A stretch of 41,500 nucleotides of DNA from Chitinophaga pinensis (GTDB lineage Bacteria; Bacteroidota; Bacteroidia; 2-12-FULL-35-15): the NCBI GenBank assembly GCA_945865315.1, contig CAMBDK010000014.1:1-41500 (forward strand). Reading direction: 5' to 3'. The notes below the pieces were generated by a model. The model was not told where the DNA came from. It made no database searches and worked only from the letters and a program-made list of their open reading frames with translations. The translations under genes were made by a program, and so were the position numbers. Shown here piece after piece: positions 1-8,347 of this stretch (its first letter is position 1; the number at the start of each line of letters is the position of its first letter).

Positions 1-3000
1 ATACCATTTGATAAATCATTCCTATCGATGGTATATGATACGCCAGTAGTACTTTGATTGCTTTGTATATTTGATGTTAAAGCAATGCTTTTAACTTCTC
101 TACCTACCATATCATAAATTATTATGGATAAATCATTATTCCCAAATAGCCCTTTAATTTCAATAGTTGCTGATGTGTTGAAAGGATTTGGGTAAATGCT
201 TACTACGTTAGAATCATCTAACTTATCGATACCCAAAAAGCTGATTATTGGGAAAGGGGGTGACGTGGCAGTACAGCCCGCTGCGTTAGTTACTAACACT
301 GTATAATTACCATTTTGTGTTGCCAAGTGATTTTGTGCTACTTCTCCTGGTAATATTATTCCATTCAAAAACCATTGATAAGTTAAACCTGGTGAAGAAG
401 TCAGGAGGTTCTGAATTTGTGTGATATTAGCAGTTACACCCGGATTAACGGTAATAGTTACTACTTGTGTACCCGAACAATTACCAAAAGTGCCAGTAAC
501 GGTGTAAGTTGTTGTGGCTGTTGGATTTGCTGTAACAGTAGCTGTATTCGAATTACTTAAACCTGTTGTTGGAAGCCATGTGTATGAATTAGCACCATTA
601 GCTGTTAAGATAGCACTCTCTCCTGCACAAATAGTTTCCGATGAAGGACTAACAGTTGTATTAGGAGCCAAACATGGCGTTGTAATACATATGCTAAAAG
701 TTGTAGTTGTTGGCACGGATGCGCTATAATGGTATACTCTTATTAAGTATGTGTCGCCTATTACAAGTGAATTAGCATTTAATATTTCGGTACCTCCTGC
801 AAATGAAGTATCGCCGCAGGCAATATTGGTTCCTGTACAATTACCAGAGCGTAAATCTATTACTGCATCAAAGCTTAAAGAGCCTATAACTGTAATTTGA
901 TGTGTTGTAGCAGTTGCAACAAAACTATACCAAATATCATCATTAGCTGTACCGGAACAAGTTGCTGGTATGGATTGTGTTGCACCATTTACATCCCCAA
1001 TAACTGTTCCTCCACAGCTGGTACCGTAAGTTGTTAATGAAATAGCCGAAGCACATTCATTATTAACTGGTGCTGCTGGTGGTGGACCTGGCGTTGTTAT
1101 ACATATTGTAAAGGTAGTGGTTGTCGGAACAAAACCGCTATAATGATAAACGCGAACAAAATAAGTTGCGCCAATGGTTAAGCCTGTAGCCGTAATAATT
1201 TCGGTACCTCCGTTAAATGTTGCATCAGCACATCTGATATTTGTACCATTACAATTTCCTGAACGTAAGTCTAATACTGCATCAAAACTAGCTGATCCTA
1301 CCACAGTAATATTGTGTGAGGTGTCTGTGGCAACAAAACTATACCAAACATCATCATCTGCTGTTCCTGTGGAACCCCCACATGTAATGGCAGGTATGGA
1401 CTGAGTAGCGCCAGTAACATTTCCAGTTGTTGCTCCTCCACACGTTGCACCATATACAATTAATGAAGTGGCACCTGAACAATTATCATTAATTGGGGCA
1501 GTTGATGAAGGAGTAGTAATACAAATTGTAAATGTAGTAGTTGCTGGCGGAGTAGATCCATAATGGTAAACACGCACAAAATAAGTAGTGCCAATCGTAA
1601 GATTATTAGTAACGATAGTTTCTGTGCCTGCCGCTATAGTTAAATTTGCACAATCTATATTTGCACCACTGCAAGCATTAGTACGTAATTCAATAACTGC
1701 ATCAAAATTTGTTGATCCAATTACATTAATAGTGTGAGTTACGGCTGTCGCAACAAAGCTATACCATACATCAATTGCTGTAGAACCTGTTAAGCCATTA
1801 CAAGCTATTGGCGCTGCTGATTGTGTTCCTCCATTTATATCCCCAGTGGTTGCTCCACCACAAGTAGCTCCATAAACAGTGAGTGATGTAGGGCTGCCAC
1901 AAAAGTCATTTATTGGTGTAGCGGACGATGGTGTTGTAACACATATTGTGAATGTAGTTGTTGCTGGTACAGCGCTACCAAAATCATAAACACGAACAAA
2001 ATAGGTGTTGCCAATTGTTAGTCCTGTTAAATTAATAAGTTCTGTGCCTCCTGCTGTAGTTGCATCAGCACAATTAAGATTTACTCCTGGACAAGCACCA
2101 GAAAGTATTTCTACTACAGCATTTAAATTTGTAGAACCTACTACAGTTACATTATGAGCATTTGCTGTTGCCACAAAACTATACCAAACATCATCATTTG
2201 CTGTTCCTGTTAAACTATTACATGTTATAGCAGGGGATGATTGTGTTGCACCCGCTACATCTCCTGTAGTTACGCCACCACAAGTTGCACCATATACTGT
2301 TAATGGCTTAGCTCCGCTACATTCATTATTTAAAGGAACGGATGGGGTAGGAGATGTTATACAAATTGTAAATGTTGTAGTGGTAGGAATTGAACTAGAA
2401 TAGTGATATACTCTCACATAATATAAATTTCCTACCGTTAGTCCGTTAGCATTTAAAATTTCAGTATTACCTGTAAACGAAGTATCTGCACATGCAATAT
2501 TAGTACCATTACAAGCTCCTGTGCGTAAATCTACTACTGCATCAAAACTTGATGAACCTACTACTGTTATGGTTTGAGAGGCAGCAGTTGCGATAAAGCT
2601 ATACCAGATATCGTCATCAGCCGTTCCTGTAAAATTATTACATAGTATGCCAGGTAAAGATTGAGTAGCGCCAGCAACATTTCCTGTAGTTGCTCCTCCG
2701 CAAGTGGAACCATAAACAGTTAATGAAATAGCATCAGCACAATTATCGTTTATTGGAGTAGTTGACGCAGGGGTAGTTACACAAATATTGAAGGTAGTTG
2801 TTGCAGGCACAGTAGTTCCAAAATCATAAACTCTCAGGTAATAGGTTGTTCCAATAGTTAATGAAGTAGCATTGATTACCTCCGTACCTGCTGCAGCTGT
2901 TGCATCTTTACAAGTAATATTGGTGCCATTACAAGAACCAGAGCGAAGGTCAACTACTGCATTAAAATTTGTTGATCCAATTACAGTTATATCATGCGCT

Positions 3001-6000
3001 GTTGCTGTTGCAACAAATTTGTACCATACATCATCTTCGGCAGATCCACTGCAAGGAGCAGCAGCTAATGATTGAGTTGCAGCGGCAACAGTTCCGTTTA
3101 TTGATCCACCACATGTTGCACCGTATACAACTAAAGCAATAGCACTAGAGCAGGAATCATTTATTGGCGGCGCAGCTGCTGGAGTAGTTACACAAATTGT
3201 AAATGTTTGCGTTGCCGGCACGGTACTTCCAAAATCATACACTCGAACAAAGTAAAGCGTACCAATAGTTAGACCTGTAGCATTAATTATTTCTGTGCCT
3301 CCATTACCTTGAGCATCAGCACAATCAACATTGGCACCAGAACAATTAAGTGCATGCATGTCAACTACTGCATTTAAACTTGCTGATCCTACAACAGTAA
3401 TATTGTGTGAAGTTGAGGTAGCTGTAAATTTATACCATACATCATCATTAGCATTTCCTGTTGAACCATTACATGCTATTGCTGCCAATGATTGGGTTGC
3501 ACCAGCAACAGTACCATTTGTTGCACTGGAACAAGTGGGGCCATTAACAGTTAAAGTAGTAGCTCCTGAACAATTATTGTTGGCAGGTGCAGGTATTGTA
3601 GGAGTAGTAACACATATTGTGAATGTAGTTGTTGCAGGGACAGTGCTATAATAATCATAAACTCTCACATAATAGGTTGCTCCAATAGTTAGGCCTGTAG
3701 CAATAACTACTTCTGTCCCTCCTTGGAATGATGAGTCTGAACAAAATAAGTTAGTTCCAGCAGAACAAGTTGCTGACCTTAGGTCTATGATTGCATCAAA
3801 ATTGGAAGACCCAACTACGGTAACATTGTGTGAGGTTCCTGTTGCAACAAAACTATACCATACATCTTCATTAGCGGTCCCTGTAGAACCATTACAAGAA
3901 ATGGAAGGTATAGACTGTGTTGCGGAAGCAACATTTCCAGTAGTTTCTCCTCCACAAGTAGCACCATATACTGTAAGAGCAATAGCACCCGAACAGTCAT
4001 CATTAGCAGGTGCAGGTGGTGTTGGTGTGGTAACACAAATTGTGAAATTAGCTGTTGTTGGTACTGCACCATAATAATGATAAACTCTCACATAGTAAGT
4101 TGTACCAGAAACAAGACCTGTAGCAGTTAGTGTTTCTGTAGCACCTGTTCCGGAAGCATCTAAACAAGTTATGTTACTGCCATTGCATGAACCTGAACGT
4201 AAATCTAATACAGCGTCAAAACTTAAAGAGCCTACTACCGTAATTACGTGTGAAGCAGCAGTTGCCACAAAGCTATACCAAACATCATCATCGGCAGTAC
4301 CATTGCAAGGTGCGGCTGCTAAAGATTGCGTTGCTCCGAATACATTTCCTGTAGTAGCGCTGCCACATGTAGCACCATAAACTGTTAATGCTGTAGCACC
4401 ACTACAATCATTATTTGAAGGTGCTGGAGTGGTTACACATATTGTAAATGTTGTTGTTGCTGGTACTGAGCTTGAAAAAGAGTAAACACGAATAAAATAA
4501 GTGGTTCCTGGAATAAGTCCTGTTGCAGTTATCAATTCTGTTCCTCCGGAAGTTGTAAGGTCGGCACAGTTAATATTTGTTCCTGAACAAGAACCTGAGC
4601 GTAAGTCGATTACTGCATCAAAGCTGGAAGAACCAACAACAGTAATAACATGCTTATCGGAAGTTGCTATAAATGAATACCATATATCATCATCAGCAGT
4701 ACCAGTGAAAGAGTTACAAGTTATTGCGGTGATTGATTGCGTTGCACCAAGCACATTTCCAGTTGTTGTCGCGCCACAAGTAGCAGCATACACTGTTAAA
4801 GCTTGAGCTCCGGAACAATTATCATTAATTGGAGCAGGAGGCGCTGGGGTTGTGATACATATTGTAAAAGTAGTAGTTGCAGGAGTAGAACTTGTATAAT
4901 GGTATACCCTAATAAAATAGGTGTTTCCAATAGTAAGTCCAGAAGCAAAAACAATTTCGACGCCACCACTGCTTGTAAGATCGGCACAATTTATATTAGT
5001 ACCATTGCATGAACCAGATCGTAAATCAACTACCGCATCAAAATTTGCAGAGCCAATAACGGTTATATCATGTGCAACGGCAGTTGCAACAAAGCTATAC
5101 CAAACATCATCATTAGCCGTTCCAGTAAGATTATTACATGTTATTGCTGCTAAAGATTGAGAAGCATTAAAAACATTTCCTGTTGTTGCTGCACCACAAG
5201 TTGTTCCGTAAACTGTTAATGCTTGAGCTCCTGCGCAATCATCATTTAAAGGTGCAGGGGTTGTAACACAAATTGTTAAGCTAGGATCTGCAGGAAAAGC
5301 ACCACCAAAATGATAAATTCTAACAAAGTATGTTGCGCCTATAGTAAGACCAGTAGCAGTTAATGTTTCTGTTCCACCTGCAAATACTACGTCAGAGCAG
5401 TTTAAATTTGTTCCTGAACAAGATCCTGAGCGTAAATCAACAACAGCATCAAAAGTAGGAGAGCCAACAACAGTAATAATATGTGAAGTAGAATTTGCAA
5501 CAAAACTATACCATATATCGTTGGCGGCTGAACTTGTAAAATTATTACAGCTGATAGGGCTAATGGATTGTGTTGCTCCAGTTACATTTCCGCTTGTGGC
5601 ACTGGCACAATTAACACCGTAAACAGTTAATGAAATAGCTCCAGAACAATTATCATTTGCAGGAGGCTGCGGCGTTGGAGTTGTAACACAGATGGTGAAA
5701 GTAGAAGTAGCAGGAAAAGCACTACCATAATGATAAATTCTTACAAAATAAGTTGCTCCGATAGTAAGGCCATTAGCATTTAAAACTTCAGTGCCACCTG
5801 AAGCAGTAGCATCTTTACAATTAATATTAGTGCCATTACAAGCGCCAGAACGTAAATCAATAACAGCATCAAAACTCGCTGAACCAATTGCAGTAATGTT
5901 ATGTGCTACAGCTGTTGCAACAAAACTGTACCAAATATCATCGTCGGCAGTGCCTACACAATTTGCGGCTAAAGATTGCGTTGCACCAGCAACGTTCCCA

Positions 6001-7769
6001 GTTGTAGAATTACCACAAGTTGTACCGTAAACAGTAAGGGCTGTGGCGCCAGAACAATTATCATTTACTGGAGCAGGAGTTGTTATACAAATAGTAAATA
6101 ATGTTGTTGCAGGTACTGAAGGGAAATAGTGATAAACTCTTAAATAATAGGTACTTCCAGAAACAAGTCCTGTAGCAGTTAAGGTTTCTATAGCACCAGC
6201 TCCAGTAGCATCAGAACATGAAATATTTGTTCCGGTACAAGCGCCAGAACGTAAATCAATAACAGCATCGAAACTTGCTGAGCCAGCAACAGATATAATA
6301 TGAGAGGAGGAAGTAGCAACAAATTTATACCATATATCATCATCGGCAGTACCAACGCAAGTTGCTGCTATGGATTGGGTAGCGCCAGAAGTATTTCCAG
6401 AAACTGTTCCACCACAAGTTGCACCATAAACCGTTAAAGAAATAGCTGCAGAACATTCGTCATTAGCAGGACTTGGAGTGGTGATACAAATTGTAAATGT
6501 TGAGGTAGCGGGCACTGTAGAAAAATAGGAGTATACTCTAACATAATAGGTGCTTCCAATTGTAAGACCAGTGGCAGTTAATGCCTCAGTTCCTCCACTT
6601 GAACTAGCATCTTTACAGCTAATATTTGTTCCATTGCATGCGCCTGTTCTCAAATCAACTACTGCATCAAAGTTGGTTGAACCAACCACAGTAATAATGT
6701 GTGAAGCAGAAGTTGCAATAAAGCTATACCAGATATCATCATCTGCAGTCCCTACACATGTAGCTGCTAATGAAGAGGTTGATCCAAGAACGTTTCCTGT
6801 TATTGCTGAGCCACATGTAGCACCATAAACTGTTAGAGGAATGGCTCCTGCACAATTATCATTAGCAGGTGAAGGAGTTGTAATACAAATTGAAAATGTA
6901 GTTGTAGAAGGTGTTGTAGGCCAAAAATGATATACTCTAACAGTATAAGTACTTCCTAATATCAGCCCGGTGGCATTAATTACTTCCGTTCCGCCATTGG
7001 GACTATTATCTGCGCAAGTTATACTCGAACCTGGACAAGCACCAAGACGAAGATTAACAACAGCATCAAAATTTGCAGAACCAACAACAGTAATATTATG
7101 GGAAGTGGATGTTGCAACAAAACTATACCATACATCATCTTCAGAATTACCCGTACAAGGGGCAGCAGCAGTTGATAGTGTTGCACCAGCAACATTACCC
7201 GTAGTTGGGCTACTGCAGATAGAACCATTTACTGTAAGGGGTGTAGCAGCGGAACATTCGTCGTTTGAAGGAGGGGGTGTAGTTACGCATATTGTAAATG
7301 TTGTGGAAGCAGGTACAGAACTGCCAAAAGAATATACCCTAATAAAATAAGAAGTTCCAACAATAAGGCCAGTTGCATTTATTAATTCGGTGCCTCCTGT
7401 TGATGCATTATCAGCACAAGTTATATCTGTTCCGCAGGCTGCAGTAAGTAACTGAACAACAGCGTCAAAACTTGCTGAAGGCACTACGGTAATCGTTTGA
7501 GAAGCAGAGGTAGCAACAAATTTATACCATATATCGTTTGCTGTTGAACTCACTAAAAAGTCGCAAAAAATTGCCGGCAATGATTGTGTAGCGCCAGTAA
7601 CGTCTCCCGTTGTTTGTAAACCGCAAATTCCTCCATATACAGAAAGAGAAGTGGCATTCGTACAAATGTCATTCACTGGGGCTTGAGCAAATGTATAATT
7701 TATACTTGTTAAAAATAATCCAAAAATAATTAGTGACTTTTTTAAGGTACAATATAATTTTGTTTTCAT
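1..7769 (-). CDS. Giant secreted T9SS protein with 17 PPC-like tandem domains (3' end outside window)
   Basis: I read this frame directly; it is open from an ATG at 7769 to the left edge (2589 codons) and is absent from the ORF track because its stop is outside the window. Residues 1-29 are a signal peptide ending in FAQ. Residues 33-2365 are 17 tandem domains with the pattern NDxC, TVYGATCGG, GATQS, DDVWYSFVAT, FDAVVDLRSG, CADA, GTE, ATGLTIG, YYVRVYHY, TTFTICVTTP, resembling bacterial pre-peptidase C-terminal (PPC) beta-sandwiches. Residues about 2370-2505 are Ig/PKD-like (TICAGES, GNYTVLVTNAAGC). From about residue 2511 a type A T9SS tail begins (SIYPNPF, IYDMVGREV); roughly its last 15-20 residues are missing. 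By family knowledge the product is exported by T9SS and attached to the surface or released. An adhesin or matrix role is inference. No catalytic domain was seen. Confidence 0.93.
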   Translation of the reverse strand, partial: MKTKLYCTLKKSLIIFGLFLTSINYTFAQAPVNDICTNATSLSVYGGICGLQTTGDVTGATQSLPAIFCDFLVSSTANDIWYKFVATSASQTITVVPSASFDAVVQLLTAACGTDITCADNASTGGTELINATGLIVGTSYFIRVYSFGSSVPASTTFTICVTTPPPSNDECSAATPLTVNGSICSSPTTGNVAGATLSTAAAPCTGNSEDDVWYSFVATSTSHNITVVGSANFDAVVNLRLGACPGSSITCADNSPNGGTEVINATGLILGSTYTVRVYHFWPTTPSTTTFSICITTPSPANDNCAGAIPLTVYGATCGSAITGNVLGSTSSLAATCVGTADDDIWYSFIATSASHIITVVGSTNFDAVVDLRTGACNGTNISCKDASSSGGTEALTATGLTIGSTYYVRVYSYFSTVPATSTFTICITTPSPANDECSAAISLTVYGATCGGTVSGNTSGATQSIAATCVGTADDDIWYKFVATSSSHIISVAGSASFDAVIDLRSGACTGTNISCSDATGAGAIETLTATGLVSGSTYYLRVYHYFPSVPATTLFTICITTPAPVNDNCSGATALTVYGTTCGNSTTGNVAGATQSLAANCVGTADDDIWYSFVATAVAHNITAIGSASFDAVIDLRSGACNGTNINCKDATASGGTEVLNANGLTIGATYFVRIYHYGSAFPATSTFTICVTTPTPQPPANDNCSGAISLTVYGVNCASATSGNVTGATQSISPISCNNFTSSAANDIWYSFVANSTSHIITVVGSPTFDAVVDLRSGSCSGTNLNCSDVVFAGGTETLTATGLTIGATYFVRIYHFGGAFPADPSLTICVTTPAPLNDDCAGAQALTVYGTTCGAATTGNVFNASQSLAAITCNNLTGTANDDVWYSFVATAVAHDITVIGSANFDAVVDLRSGSCNGTNINCADLTSSGGVEIVFASGLTIGNTYFIRVYHYTSSTPATTTFTICITTPAPPAPINDNCSGAQALTVYAATCGATTTGNVLGATQSITAITCNSFTGTADDDIWYSFIATSDKHVITVVGSSSFDAVIDLRSGSCSGTNINCADLTTSGGTELITATGLIPGTTYFIRVYSFSSSVPATTTFTICVTTPAPSNNDCSGATALTVYGATCGSATTGNVFGATQSLAAAPCNGTADDDVWYSFVATAASHVITVVGSLSFDAVLDLRSGSCNGSNITCLDASGTGATETLTATGLVSGTTYYVRVYHYYGAVPTTANFTICVTTPTPPAPANDDCSGAIALTVYGATCGGETTGNVASATQSIPSISCNGSTGTANEDVWYSFVATGTSHNVTVVGSSNFDAIIDLRSATCSAGTNLFCSDSSFQGGTEVVIATGLTIGATYYVRVYDYYSTVPATTTFTICVTTPTIPAPANNNCSGATTLTVNGPTCSSATNGTVAGATQSLAAIACNGSTGNANDDVWYKFTATSTSHNITVVGSASLNAVVDMHALNCSGANVDCADAQGNGGTEIINATGLTIGTLYFVRVYDFGSTVPATQTFTICVTTPAAAPPINDSCSSAIALVVYGATCGGSINGTVAAATQSLAAAPCSGSAEDDVWYKFVATATAHDITVIGSTNFNAVVDLRSGSCNGTNITCKDATAAAGTEVINATSLTIGTTYYLRVYDFGTTVPATTTFNICVTTPASTTPINDNCADAISLTVYGSTCGGATTGNVAGATQSLPGILCNNFTGTADDDIWYSFIATAASQTITVVGSSSFDAVVDLRTGACNGTNIACADTSFTGNTEILNANGLTVGNLYYVRVYHYSSSIPTTTTFTICITSPTPSVPLNNECSGAKPLTVYGATCGGVTTGDVAGATQSSPAITCNSLTGTANDDVWYSFVATANAHNVTVVGSTNLNAVVEILSGACPGVNLNCADATTAGGTELINLTGLTIGNTYFVRVYDFGSAVPATTTFTICVTTPSSATPINDFCGSPTSLTVYGATCGGATTGDINGGTQSAAPIACNGLTGSTAIDVWYSFVATAVTHTINVIGSTNFDAVIELRTNACSGANIDCANLTIAAGTETIVTNNLTIGTTYFVRVYHYGSTPPATTTFTICITTPSSTAPINDNCSGATSLIVYGATCGGATTGNVTGATQSIPAITCGGSTGTADDDVWYSFVATDTSHNITVVGSASFDAVLDLRSGNCNGTNIRCADATFNGGTEIITATGLTIGATYFVRVYHYSGFVPTTTTFTICITTPGPPPAAPVNNECASAISLTTYGTSCGGTVIGDVNGATQSIPATCSGTANDDIWYSFVATATTHQITVIGSLSFDAVIDLRSGNCTGTNIACGDTSFAGGTEILNANSLVIGDTYLIRVYHYSASVPTTTTFSICITTPCLAPNTTVSPSSETICAGESAILTANGANSYTWLPTTGLSNSNTATVTANPTATTTYTVTGTFGNCSGTQVVTITVNPGVTANITQIQNLLTSSPGLTYQWFLNGIILPGEVAQNHLATQNGNYTVLVTNAAGCTATSPPFPIISFLGIDKLDDSNVVSIYPNPFNTSATIEIKGLFGNNDLSIIIYDMVGREVKSIALTSNIQSNQSTTGVSYTIDRNDLSNG
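675..7673 (-). repeat. 17 tandem in-frame 399-423 bp coding repeats
   Basis: The TGG codon of the conserved Trp-Tyr pair falls at 7529, 7130, 6731, 6332, 5933, 5513, 5102, 4682, 4280, 3860, 3437, 3026, 2606, 2186, 1766, 1346 and 932, all in one frame. The four N-terminal intervals are exactly 399 bp. The others are 402-423 bp, with 420 bp most frequent. Length changes come from Pro/Ala-rich linkers (for example TTPAPPAPIND) and a short insert before the DDVWY motif. Copies are clearly diverged at the nucleotide level but keep six cysteine positions. Confidence 0.95.
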
Positions 7770-8347
7770 ATCAAAATATTAAATTTATAATTTTTAGGAG
7801 TGTACAAAAGTAAGGAAAAACTTTCAAACATAAACATAATACTAAAAAATAAACCTAAGTCAATATTAGGGTATTGTAACTATTTAATATCTTGATTGTT
7901 AGTATATTGTGTCTTATGGTTTTTGGCGTGTATATTGATATATTTAGCACATAAAATTTGCTGTACAAACTGTCTAGTATGAGTTGTAAAGCTTTTTAGT
8001 CTGAAGTTTTTGTTGGTATTTTTACTTTTTTTGTAGTTTTGATATAAATAGTTGTATATCAATAAATTATATTTTTTTATTGTTTGAATAAATTTAATGA
8101 AATAATGTGTTTTTTTAAATTTAAAAGTGTTTTTTGAATTTAAAATGAATCCGAATTCGGGAATTCTTAAAATTTTATTAACACCATTTTGTTGGTAATC
8201 GATGGCTGGAGAATAAAAATTTGATGATCTTGAGAAATCATAAATTATTATTCAATACTATGTGGTCAGATAAAATATTTGTTGTCAAAATATAATATCT
8301 TTCAAATATAAAGGATTCAAAGAGGGGTATTATGCTAAGCCTTCTTT
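7770..8347. other. Gene-free intergenic stretch between the giant repeat gene and parC
   Basis: About 578 bp of very AT-rich sequence. It holds the putative promoter box of the repeat gene, a 10-bp palindrome CCGAATTCGG near 8151, and the 3' side of parC. The 60-codon minus-strand ORF at 7880-8062 is Asn/Lys/Tyr-rich with no recognisable feature and is probably chance. I see no clear terminator or RNA gene. Confidence 0.6.
7805..7812 (-). promoter_or_regulatory. -7 promoter box upstream of the giant repeat protein
   Basis: Read on the minus strand this is TACTTTTG, an exact match to the Bacteroidota -7 consensus TAnnTTTG, 36 bp before the ATG. I found no convincing -33 TTG at the usual spacing, so it rests on one box. 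Confidence 0.4.

Noticed and set aside
3815-7228. Minus-strand ORFs at 3815-4072, 4796-4987 and 7019-7228
   Set aside because: They lie in the wrong frame within the giant gene and are rich in Leu/Gln from out-of-frame reading of the repeats.
514-7350. Fifteen or so plus-strand ORFs with recurring sequence such as ATKLYHTSSSAVP
   Set aside because: They are antisense shadows of the 17 tandem repeats; their similarity to each other follows from the repeats on the minus strand.
7880-8062. 60-codon minus-strand ORF
   Set aside because: Asn/Lys/Tyr-rich composition expected of AT-rich non-coding DNA, no signal or motif, no promoter.
8145-8166. CCGAATTCGG palindrome as an operator or attachment site
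   Set aside because: Short, single occurrence seen, and no nearby gene arrangement supports a function.
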